Assembly (NCBI GenBank): GCA_017472105.1
Contig: JAFUQY010000220.1
Span: forward strand, 1 to 6,772
DNA from: Clostridia bacterium
GTDB lineage: Bacteria > Bacillota_A > Clostridia > Oscillospirales > CAG-272
DNA: 6,772 bases
Direction: 5' to 3'
Below, piece by piece: positions 1-6,511 of the stretch (position 1 is the stretch's first letter; the number at the start of each line of letters is the position of its first letter). A program made the translations under genes and the position numbers. The notes under the pieces were generated by a model. It did not search any database and was not told the DNA's origin. It saw only the letters and a program-made list of their open reading frames with translations.

Positions 1-1329
1 CCGGGAAGTGTATGCACATCCGCGATTCAGGCGGCACTGGACGAATGCTTCAGGAGCGGCGGCGGTACGGTCGTGATCCCGGCGGGAGACTACATCACCG
101 GGGGAATCCGGCTCCGCAGCAATACGACGCTTCTGCTCGAGGACGGCGCGCATCTGATCGGGAGCAGGAACCCCGAGGACTATTACGGATGGAAAACCGA
201 CACCCTCGAGCCGGTCAATCCCGCTTACATCAGCGATCTGACGTGGCTTCCTCCGTCCGAGCGGAGCGATCCGACGATGAACATGAAGCCATGCTGCCGC
301 TGGTCAAACGGTCTGATCCGTGCGATTGACGCCGAGAATATTACCGTCATCGGAGAGGGAAACGCCGTGATCGACGGTGCGGACTGCTTCGATGCGAACG
401 GCGAAGAGCACTACCGCGGACCCCATGCAATCAGCATGCATCACTGCCGGAACATCCGTCTGGAAGGATACACCGTGAAGGATTCGGCAAACTGGGCACA
501 GGCGATTTTCTTCTCGGAAAACATTACGGCGAAAAATCTCCGCGCCATCGCCGGACACGACGGAATCCATCTCACCGGATGCGACAACGTGACGATTTCC
601 GGATGCATATTTGAGACGGGCGACGACTGCATTGCCGGCATTGACAACTGCGGTGTGACTGTGACGGACACGGTCTGCAATACGGCGTGCAGTGCGTTCC
701 GGTTCGGCGGCACCGATGTCCTGATTGAAAACTGTAAAATGATCGGACCCGCGCGGTATCTGTTCCGGGGAAGCTTGACGAAGGAAGAGAAGGCCGCGTC
801 CGCTCCGTCGCTGGAAAACACGGACGGCATCCTCCGGGACGGCGCGGGACACCGGTTCAACATGCTCTCGGGCTTCACGTACTACGCCGATTTCAGCTGC
901 AAAATCCGCCGTCAGCCGGGAAACATCACCATCCGGAACTGCGAAATCATCAACGCCGACCGGCTGCTGCACTACAATTTCTCCGGCAACGAGACGTGGC
1001 AGAAGAACCGCCCGCTCAGCGACGTGACGTTTGAAAAACTTACCGCACGGGGGATCCGGCTGCCGCTGAACGCTTACGGGGATTCCGACGTGCCGCTGAC
1101 GCTGGTGATGCGTGACTGCTCGGTGGAATTTGCCGAAGTGCCGCCCGCGTTCATGCATCTGTGCCATCACCGCCGGGTAACGCTGGACGGTGTGACGGTG
1201 CAGGGAACCGGGGATGCGCCTCTGATCCGACGCTGGTCTGACGACGGTGTGATTGAGTTGTGCGGATGCGACGTGCAGAATGACGCCGTCATCGACGCGG
1301 ACGAGCCGTTTTTCGCAAAATCCATCTGA
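1..1329 (+). CDS. GH28-like (polygalacturonase/pectate-lyase-fold) beta-helix protein, 5'-truncated
   Basis: The frame is open from base 1 to a TGA at 1327-1329, giving 442 residues with no start, so the gene begins before the window. A GTG at 73 is an internal valine, because typical family N-terminus is already readable upstream of it (AIQAALDEC, then GGGTVVIPAGDY). This is followed by LRSNTTLLLEDGAHLIGS, the usual first turns of a GH28 right-handed parallel beta-helix. Further turns follow (ENITVIGEG, CRNIRLEGY, CDNVTISGCIF). Acidic motifs lie at window residues 186-188 (HDG, the place of the family's N-T-D) and 207-209 (GDD, in TGDDCIAG). The GHG histidine motif expected about 20 residues later is not seen; that stretch reads CSAFRFGG (230-237). 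Canonical GH28 enzymes hydrolyse galacturonan or related pectic linkages. This member may act on another glycan or be a divergent beta-helix enzyme. Probably only a few tens of residues are missing at the front, and no signal peptide can be judged. It is likely the last gene of an upstream unit. Confidence 0.85.
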   Translation, partial: PGSVCTSAIQAALDECFRSGGGTVVIPAGDYITGGIRLRSNTTLLLEDGAHLIGSRNPEDYYGWKTDTLEPVNPAYISDLTWLPPSERSDPTMNMKPCCRWSNGLIRAIDAENITVIGEGNAVIDGADCFDANGEEHYRGPHAISMHHCRNIRLEGYTVKDSANWAQAIFFSENITAKNLRAIAGHDGIHLTGCDNVTISGCIFETGDDCIAGIDNCGVTVTDTVCNTACSAFRFGGTDVLIENCKMIGPARYLFRGSLTKEEKAASAPSLENTDGILRDGAGHRFNMLSGFTYYADFSCKIRRQPGNITIRNCEIINADRLLHYNFSGNETWQKNRPLSDVTFEKLTARGIRLPLNAYGDSDVPLTLVMRDCSVEFAEVPPAFMHLCHHRRVTLDGVTVQGTGDAPLIRRWSDDGVIELCGCDVQNDAVIDADEPFFAKSI

Positions 1330-1347
1330 TCTCGCAAACTTTTTTCC

Positions 1348-1376
1348 GTGACAATCCTCCCGTTTTGTGGTATCAT
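1348..1376 (+). promoter_or_regulatory. Sigma-A-type promoter of the SUKH gene
   Basis: A -35 box GTGACA (1348-1353, five of six to TTGACA) is followed by a 17-base spacer and the -10 box TATCAT (1371-1376). A TG one base upstream of the -10 (1368-1369) makes it an extended -10. The predicted transcription start is near 1383, about 26 bases before the ATG at 1409. Its position in the gap between two genes and its ideal spacing support it. Confidence 0.7.
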
Positions 1377-1390
1377 GAAGGTATCATACC
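1369..1390 (+). repeat. GGTATCAT direct repeat with palindrome at the transcription start (possible operator)
   Basis: GGTATCAT occurs twice, at 1369-1376 and 1380-1387, offset by 11 bases or about one helical turn. The second copy extends into the perfect inverted repeat GGTAT-C-ATACC (1380-1390). The first copy contains the -10 box and the palindrome covers the expected transcription start, which is where a repressor would block initiation. The repeat is seen directly; operator function is inference, and chance duplication of the -10 region is possible. Confidence 0.4.
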
Positions 1391-1408
1391 GAACAGGAGG
1401 ATTTTTCC

Positions 1409-2341
1409 ATGAACGCATATGAGATTTACCTGGATGGGGTCCGGCGGGAGCTGATTGAGCCGCTGTCGGAGATAATCGTGTTTGACAAGGGACTGACAAC
1501 GGAGGAATTGAACGGAATCGAAGCGTTCTGGGGCATTCATTTCCCGAAATCGCTTGCGGACTTTTTCCGGTGCGCGTTCCCGGTGCGGGAGAAAAATCCC
1601 GTTGTGTATCCGTGGCAGACAGCGTGGGAGTTTGAGCCCTTCCCGGACTGGCGCGATTTCTCGGAGAAGAACGTGAACCACATCCGCGAATGGATGGAGG
1701 CGCCGGTGAAGAATCTGGTGCACGACATGAAGCGGGACGGATGGGAATGTGACAACTGGGTCGGACTGACGCCGGAGGACGTTGCTGACGCCGCACCGAA
1801 GCTGATCCCGGTTTACGGAGGCCGTTTTCTGCCGATGTGCGGCTGGAATCCGCCGGTGTTCTCCTGTGCCGGGCGCGATGTCGTGTACTACGGTGCGGAT
1901 CTCAGGGAATACCTGCGCCGCGAATGGATGAATGAAACGCCGGAGAAGCGGTGCATGCCGTACGTTCCCGTATGGGGCGATATTCCGCGGCAGTATTGGG
2001 AAAAGCAGGAGAATCCCTTCACCGTTGAGCAGTTTCTGCGCGTCTTCACGGAACAGCCGCAGCTTCTGCACGAGTCCGGGTTCCGCTTTGCGTCCGATCC
2101 CATTTCACCGAAGCAGACGGGATACGTCCGGGAGCGCATGATCGGATGGATGGACGGTCAGGAGAAACCGTACTGGATCGGCGGATGTGATATCCCGAAT
2201 GGTACGGAGTTTTTCACAGCGGAAGAACTTCTCGACGCCCCTGTGTTTGCCGGAAAATCCATGCGTGAGCGGTGGGACGAGGTGATCTGGCTGGAGCTGA
2301 TCGGTCTTGACCCCGTCGAATGGATGCGGATGTATGTATGA
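1409..2341 (+). CDS. SUKH-domain (SMI1/KNR4 family) protein
   Basis: This 310-residue soluble protein starts at the ATG at 1409, with AGGAGG at 1395-1400 eight bases upstream. Residues about 28-170 fit the SUKH fold. LTTEELNGIEAFWGIHFPKSL resembles the family's opening (helix, then an acidic residue, then a proline-containing turn). KLIPVYGGRFLPM followed by NPPVFS and DVVYYGADLREYL matches the central strand block that ends in a helix. Residues about 190-310 form an extra C-terminal module (YWIGGCDIPNGTEFFTAEELL, then KSMRERWDEV). There is no signal peptide or membrane segment, so it is presumably cytoplasmic. SUKH proteins often act as immunity proteins against secreted or contact-dependent toxins, but many in Clostridia are standalone with unknown roles. 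No toxin gene is visible here. It has its own promoter and terminator, so it looks monocistronic. The family call is confident; the function is not known. Confidence 0.8.
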   Translation: MNAYEIYLDGVRRELIEPLSEIIVFDKGLTTEELNGIEAFWGIHFPKSLADFFRCAFPVREKNPVVYPWQTAWEFEPFPDWRDFSEKNVNHIREWMEAPVKNLVHDMKRDGWECDNWVGLTPEDVADAAPKLIPVYGGRFLPMCGWNPPVFSCAGRDVVYYGADLREYLRREWMNETPEKRCMPYVPVWGDIPRQYWEKQENPFTVEQFLRVFTEQPQLLHESGFRFASDPISPKQTGYVRERMIGWMDGQEKPYWIGGCDIPNGTEFFTAEELLDAPVFAGKSMRERWDEVIWLELIGLDPVEWMRMYV

Positions 2342-2358
2342 TTTGAATAGAATGAAGC

Positions 2359-2388
2359 AAAACGTCTTGTGAAAGCAGGGCGTTTTTT
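2359..2388 (+). terminator. Intrinsic terminator after the SUKH gene
   Basis: An 11-bp stem pairs 2359-2369 (AAAACGTCTTG) with 2376-2386 (CAGGGCGTTTT) around the six-base loop TGAAAG, with two G-U pairs. The stem runs into a tract of six T (2383-2388). It lies 18 bases after the SUKH stop codon. Its T tract ends two bases before the -35 box of the next promoter, so it should insulate the sigma-factor operon from read-through. Confidence 0.8.
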
Positions 2389-2390
2389 GC

Positions 2391-2419
2391 TTGACACGGA
2401 TAGAGTTCTGTGGTACACT
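2391..2419 (+). promoter_or_regulatory. Sigma-A-type promoter of the sigma factor-permease-lipoprotein operon
   Basis: A perfect -35 TTGACA (2391-2396), a 17-base spacer and the -10 TACACT (2414-2419) are present, with TG one base upstream of the -10 (2411-2412). The expected start is near 2426, leaving an AT-rich 5' untranslated region of about 65-85 bases. This is a housekeeping-type promoter; I saw no clear second promoter of ECF type in the gap that would show autoregulation. Confidence 0.8.
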
Positions 2420-2457
2420 GGATACACAAAAATATTTTTGAAAAATTTCCGGAAACC

Positions 2458-2490
2458 ATGGCAGATTTTCTGAAAAAACCGGTCTTATAG
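2458..2490 (+). other. Possible 10-codon leader peptide ORF upstream of the sigma factor
   Basis: An ATG at 2458 opens a short frame reading MADFLKKPVL and ending in TAG at 2488-2490, one base before the GTG at 2492 that can start the sigma-factor gene. It lies inside the predicted transcript. Its ribosome-binding site is poor (GGAA at 2451-2454, only three bases away), so it may be chance. If translated, termination there could feed re-initiation at the sigma-factor gene, which itself lacks a good Shine-Dalgarno sequence. Confidence 0.25.
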
Positions 2491-2491
2491 A

Positions 2492-3082
2492 GTGAAAGCA
2501 ACTGATGAAAGGGTGAGTACGACGGAAGACGGAAAGATTATCGCAATGTTCTGGAGCCGTGACGAGGGTGCCGTGCGGGAATTTCTCGCGGTGTACCGGC
2601 GGCTTTGTCTCACAGTCGCGCGCGAGATCACGGGGGATGAACGGGACGCCGAGGAATGCGTGAACGATACCTGTCTGCGGCTGTGGAATTCGATCCCGCC
2701 GGAGAAACCGGTGAGCCTGCGGAGCTATGCGGCACATATCACAAAAAATCTGGCGCTCAATCGTGCAGAATACCGGAATGCGGAGAAGCGTGCGGGAGTT
2801 CTCACGGAGCTTGACGAATGCATGACGCGGGATTTTTCTCATGATCCGGATGAACTGCTGGAGAACGGTGTGCTGTCGTCCGCGATTGACGCGTTTCTTG
2901 AAACGATTCCGCAGACGGACGCGAAGCTGTTTGTGCGGCGGTACTGGTACTCCGAGCCGGTGAAGGAAATCGCGGCGTTTTTCGGGATGTCGGAGAACGC
3001 GGTGACAAAACGGCTCGGCAGAACGCGGAAGAAACTCGGAAAATACCTCAGCGAGAAGGGAGTGTACGGTCATGAAGCGTGA
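2492..3082 (+). CDS. Sigma-70-family RNA polymerase sigma factor (ECF-like)
   Basis: This protein of 196 residues is the size of an ECF-type factor. Region 2 spans about residues 28-97: FLAVYRRLCLTVAREITGD, then RDAEECVNDTCLRLWNSIPP, then SYAAHITKNLALNR. Region 4 spans about 131-187: AIDAFLETIPQTDAKLFVRRYW, then the helix-turn-helix EIAAFFGMSENAVTKRLGRTR, then KKLGKYL. Region 3 is absent. It should direct RNA polymerase to a small set of promoters. The start is uncertain. GTG 2492 is the first possible start after an in-frame TGA at 2471. GTG 2513 (residue 8) would give MSTTEDGKIIAMFW, closer to usual family N-termini. ATG 2546 would cut into conserved sequence. Neither GTG has a proper Shine-Dalgarno sequence. 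The gene ends inside the start of the permease gene (11-base overlap), the arrangement typical of sigma/anti-sigma pairs. Family assignment is secure; target genes and signal are unknown. Confidence 0.9.
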   Translation: MKATDERVSTTEDGKIIAMFWSRDEGAVREFLAVYRRLCLTVAREITGDERDAEECVNDTCLRLWNSIPPEKPVSLRSYAAHITKNLALNRAEYRNAEKRAGVLTELDECMTRDFSHDPDELLENGVLSSAIDAFLETIPQTDAKLFVRRYWYSEPVKEIAAFFGMSENAVTKRLGRTRKKLGKYLSEKGVYGHEA

Positions 3083-5603
3083 CGGCGGACGGATTTTATA
3101 CAATGCCATCGACGGAATCGATGAAAAATGGATCAGGCTTGCGGACGAACCCGTGCAGGCGAAAAAAGAAAACAGACATTTTGTCGGATATGAGCTGAAA
3201 AAGCTGTTCGGGATCCGGTATCTGTGGGTATTCCTCGTGATTCTCCTGCTCCTCAATTCGGGAATTGCGTGGTACACGGCGTCGAACACCTATGCGGCAT
3301 CGGAGCCGAACGGGATGATCGCGGAGTTTTTCGCACTGTATTTTGAAAATCCCGATGAGCTGGATGCGCATTATGCAGAAATGCAGGCGTTTGAAGCACA
3401 GCAGCACGCGATTTTCATGGAAATGATGCGGAACGGCAGCCGCGACTACGAGATGGAAGAGATGCCGGATATCTACTCGACCGACGGGGATTTCAGCGAC
3501 CGTGAGCTGTTCGGCGTGCTGTACCGTGCGGTGGATGCGGCGCGGGAGTATCCCGAAGTCATCACGGCGGTCATCGAGCGGGCGCGTGCGAATCTGGCGG
3601 AGTTTTCTGCGATGGGTGTGTCCGAGGATTCGTTCACGTACCGCTACCAGACCCGCGTGATTGCGCTGTATGAGCTGGCGCGGGACAACGTGAAAATCGG
3701 GATCGAATACACTCGCGGCTGGGACGAATACTTCGACTACGACCTCGTGAACGTATTTTTGTTCATCATGGTCATCATGCTCGGCTCGGTGATTTTTGCC
3801 GAAGAAAAGCAGACGGGAATCCTCCCGATCATCCGCACGGCAAAGCACGGACGGGCAAGAACGGCTCTCGCGAAGGTGCTCACGATGCTTCTGCTGACCG
3901 CGGCGTTCACGATGCTCTTCACCGTGACGACATGGGCGGTCTACGGGGCGGTGCTCGGCTATTCATCCACGGCAAACGCGATTCAGGCACTCCCGACCTT
4001 CACGCTCAGCCAGTATCAGATCACAATCGGAGAATATTTCGCCGTCACAATCGGCGTGCGTCTTCTGACGTTCTGTGCGTTCGGGATGCTCATGCTGCTT
4101 CTCTCGACGGTGTTCTCCGGGTACATTCTCATCTACCTGAGCGGACTCGGGCTCTTCGGCGTGAATTTCCTCCTGTACACGCTGAAATACATCAACGCGA
4201 ACGCCATTGCGAAGAACGCGAACATGGTGGCATCAGCTGCGGTCAATCCGCTGTTTGTGCGCTACCGTGCGGTGAATTTCTTCGGGCAGATGATCGGATG
4301 CGTGCCGTTTCTGTGCGTGCTGTTCAGTGTGCTCATCATCGGATGTGCGGCTCTGACGGTGTACAGCTTCGTACGCGGCGGGTTCATGATCCGTCCCGTG
4401 TGGCTCGATGCACCTGCGGCGTTCTGCATGACGTCAGCGGCGCGGATTCGCGCAATCTTCACAGCAATTCCGGCAGTCTCCACAAAAACGAAGCGGAAAA
4501 ACCGTGCATACAGCCTGTCGCTTCTCTCGGCAGAGGCATTCAAGACGCTGATTTCCTCGCGGTTTATCTGGATCGTTCTGCTCCTGCTCGCCATCAAATG
4601 CGGCTTCTCAGCGGATGTGTACCGACCCACGGGTTCCTACGCGGATGCGGTGTATCACGAATACATGACCGAGCTGTACGGGCCTGTGACGGATGAAAAA
4701 CTGGAATTCATTGACAGCGAACGCGCGGCGATCAGCGAAATCCTCGGTCAGAAAACCGCCATGGAAGAGGCGTACCGGAACGGGGAAATCGGATTTGAAG
4801 AATACCGGGAATACCTCTCGGAATACAACTACGCCTACTCGCGCGACGAGCTGTTCGTCTCGATCGAAAACCAGCGGGACTACCTGATCCGGCTGAAGGA
4901 CGAAACCGGCACGGACGGATGGTTCCTGTACGACACGGGATGGCGCAAACTCCTGACAGGGGATGCCGACTTGTTCCTCTACGCGTCGGTTCTGCTTCTG
5001 CTGACGGGATCGTTCGCGGCGGAATATGCGTCCCGGTCGTCGTCGGGCAGTTTCGCGCAGATTCTCCGTTCCACGAAAAAGGGACGCGAGGAGACCTTCC
5101 GTGCCAAGCTGATTTCCGCGGGCATCATTGCGGTGACGCTGGCGGTGCTCTTCGGAACGGCGGACTTCGCGGCGGTCTTTGCGGGATACGACATGCCCGG
5201 ATCTGCCGCACCGATTCAGTCGATCCCGATTTTCGCGGACGTAACGGGCGGCATGACGGTGGGTGCGTACCTCGGCGTGTTCTGGATTCTGCGGATCAGC
5301 GGGGCGTTCCTCATGGCGATGCTGGTCTGCGCGCTGTCGGAGCTTCTGTGCCGGTACATTCCCGTGCTCGGCTCCGCGGTGGTTCTGACGATGCTTCCCG
5401 CCCTGTGTGCGTATTTCGGACTGAAAGCGGCGGAGAAAATCAGCTTCCTCAACCTGCTTGCGGGAACACCGCTGGTTTTGCAGTCGTCGTCGGCGGCACT
5501 GTTCGGCTCCGGCTGGACGATGCTTGCCGTGTGGATTCTCGCAGTCTCCGCCGCCGTGTGGTGCATGATGCTCTCGGCGAGAAAGATGTTTGTGAAGGGG
5601 TGA
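3072..5603 (+). CDS. Tandem ABC-2-type permease with anti-sigma-like N-terminus
   Basis: This 843-residue integral membrane protein starts at ATG 3072, nine bases after AAGGGAG (3056-3062), within the end of the sigma gene. Residues 1-30 (LYNAIDGIDEKWIRLADE) resemble the cytoplasmic head of anti-sigma-like proteins paired with such sigma factors; no zinc HxxxCxxC motif is seen. Two ABC-2-like halves follow. Half 1 (about 37-440) has a first membrane helix at 50-68, an extracytoplasmic loop at 70-222 and helices near 225-243, 267-295, 323-347, 350-375 and 408-433. Half 2 (about 485-843) has a helix at 496-512, an acidic helical loop at 513-631 and helices near 633-650, 682-704, 733-757, 763-783 and 813-836. 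After the second helix each half has a cytoplasmic segment (AEEKQTGILPIIRTAKHGR; AAEYASRSSSGSFAQILRSTKKG) like the ABC-2 coupling region. The halves also share IQALPTF/IQSIPIF. Such permeases need a separate ATPase, absent here. Substrate is unknown. Transporter class is likely; the anti-sigma role is inference. Confidence 0.82.
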   Translation: MKRDGGRILYNAIDGIDEKWIRLADEPVQAKKENRHFVGYELKKLFGIRYLWVFLVILLLLNSGIAWYTASNTYAASEPNGMIAEFFALYFENPDELDAHYAEMQAFEAQQHAIFMEMMRNGSRDYEMEEMPDIYSTDGDFSDRELFGVLYRAVDAAREYPEVITAVIERARANLAEFSAMGVSEDSFTYRYQTRVIALYELARDNVKIGIEYTRGWDEYFDYDLVNVFLFIMVIMLGSVIFAEEKQTGILPIIRTAKHGRARTALAKVLTMLLLTAAFTMLFTVTTWAVYGAVLGYSSTANAIQALPTFTLSQYQITIGEYFAVTIGVRLLTFCAFGMLMLLLSTVFSGYILIYLSGLGLFGVNFLLYTLKYINANAIAKNANMVASAAVNPLFVRYRAVNFFGQMIGCVPFLCVLFSVLIIGCAALTVYSFVRGGFMIRPVWLDAPAAFCMTSAARIRAIFTAIPAVSTKTKRKNRAYSLSLLSAEAFKTLISSRFIWIVLLLLAIKCGFSADVYRPTGSYADAVYHEYMTELYGPVTDEKLEFIDSERAAISEILGQKTAMEEAYRNGEIGFEEYREYLSEYNYAYSRDELFVSIENQRDYLIRLKDETGTDGWFLYDTGWRKLLTGDADLFLYASVLLLLTGSFAAEYASRSSSGSFAQILRSTKKGREETFRAKLISAGIIAVTLAVLFGTADFAAVFAGYDMPGSAAPIQSIPIFADVTGGMTVGAYLGVFWILRISGAFLMAMLVCALSELLCRYIPVLGSAVVLTMLPALCAYFGLKAAEKISFLNLLAGTPLVLQSSSAALFGSGWTMLAVWILAVSAAVWCMMLSARKMFVKG

Positions 5604-5607
5604 CGGG

Positions 5608-6510
5608 ATGAAGAAGATGCTGGTTCTGCTGTTATTGCTGAGCTTTGCTTCATGTACAGCAAGTGAAAGACCTACGGAAATGCCGTATCTGTACGAACTG
5701 GGAACGCTGGACGGTGTTTATACGATGCTGAAATTCAATGCGGCGACGGGAAGTACAACGTTTGTGTGTCAGGATCCTCTGTGTTCGCATTCATGGAGCG
5801 ATGACTGCCCGTTTGCGATGGCGGACTACTGCTGTTCGGATGGCGATATGGTTTATTACCGCAGATTTCTGGAATATGATACCGGAAATATGTGGGGACT
5901 GTGCACTTACGATATCACGGAGCAGAAGGCACGGCTTGTTTGTGAGACGGATGTCTGCGATACCGGATTTGCGGTGTTTTATCAGGGCATGTACTACTCG
6001 GAATGCATTTCTGAGGAGGGCGATGTTTATTATCTCACGGCGGATATGCACACCGGTGAAATCCGGGAATCCGAGATAATGCCGGAATTGCCGCAGATCG
6101 AAAGACCGACGGATCGGTTTCAGTGGACGGAACAGACTCTGACTGACCGGAAATCCGGTGCTGCGGTGCTGTCCGGTGTGAATTATGCGGCGTTCTTTGA
6201 GGAAATCGTCGTGTGCTATGTCACGGAACCGGAACCGGCATTTATCGGGCACTGCGATACGACCGGGAAAGATATCTACGACACCTGCGGCGGGAAGCTG
6301 TACATTGTGTCCGCTGACGATATGAATGTGAAAACGGTGGAATGCGGACGCTGTATTGCAGCGGATGTACAGCAGGTCGGAAAATACCTTGTGGTTTCCT
6401 ACGGCGCATTCCGTGACAACAACGGTACAGAATTATGGAACCCTTACGGCGGCGGAAGGATCGTATATGATACCGCTTCCGGAGAAGTGAATATTTACGA
6501 GGACAACTGA
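5608..6510 (+). CDS. Cysteine-rich lipoprotein with C-x4-C-x-H-x5-C motif
   Basis: This 300-residue exported lipoprotein starts at ATG 5608, four bases after the permease stop, with AAGGGG at 5595-5600. A type II signal (MKKMLVLLLLLSFASC) puts the lipidated cysteine at residue 16. The signature CQDPLCSH followed by CPF places C54, C59, H61 and C67 in a compact cluster that could bind a metal. There are 15 cysteines in all, many for a surface protein. Repeated short units, such as GDMVYYRRF with LCTYDI, QGMYY with VYYLTADMHTGE, GKLYIVSADD, and RIVYDTASGE, look like beta-propeller blades. It is probably anchored outside the cell membrane beside the permease loops. A role as a ligand-binding or sensor subunit is inference from the gene order. 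I recognise no named family, though similar DPxC-x-H lipoproteins are familiar from Clostridia. Confidence 0.8.
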   Translation: MKKMLVLLLLLSFASCTASERPTEMPYLYELGTLDGVYTMLKFNAATGSTTFVCQDPLCSHSWSDDCPFAMADYCCSDGDMVYYRRFLEYDTGNMWGLCTYDITEQKARLVCETDVCDTGFAVFYQGMYYSECISEEGDVYYLTADMHTGEIRESEIMPELPQIERPTDRFQWTEQTLTDRKSGAAVLSGVNYAAFFEEIVVCYVTEPEPAFIGHCDTTGKDIYDTCGGKLYIVSADDMNVKTVECGRCIAADVQQVGKYLVVSYGAFRDNNGTELWNPYGGGRIVYDTASGEVNIYEDN

Positions 6511-6511
6511 C

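Noticed and set aside
73..75. GTG as the true start of the GH28-like gene
   Set aside because: Family-typical sequence (AIQAALDEC...GGGTV) is in frame before it, so the real start is outside the window.
304..1170. 288-codon minus-strand ORF
   Set aside because: It lies wholly opposite the GH28-like gene, whose beta-helix motifs are clear; the composition (Arg/His/Val-rich) is that of a shadow frame.
1280..1345. Terminator for the GH28-like gene
   Set aside because: There are short T runs (near 1310 and 1341), but I could not find a stable stem in front of them; no terminator is claimed.
2504..2515. ATG-AAA-GGG-TGA mini-frame overlapping the second sigma-factor GTG
   Set aside because: Three codons with no ribosome-binding site; likely chance.
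2105..3289. 394-codon minus-strand ORF spanning the intergenic promoter region
   Set aside because: It is opposite three well-supported genes plus a promoter and terminator, and its translation is Arg/Pro/His/Phe-rich with no recognisable domain, typical of an antisense shadow.
3932..4696. 254-codon + strand ORF, and a similar one at 4919-5611
   Set aside because: Both are alternate frames inside the permease gene, with Arg/His/Cys-rich low-plausibility translations, while the permease frame has continuous membrane-protein features across both stretches.
3072..5603. Two separate permease genes joined by a sequencing error
   Set aside because: The frame is continuous through the linker (about residues 440-485), no internal start with a Shine-Dalgarno sequence was evident there, and fused double permeases are plausible; kept as one gene.
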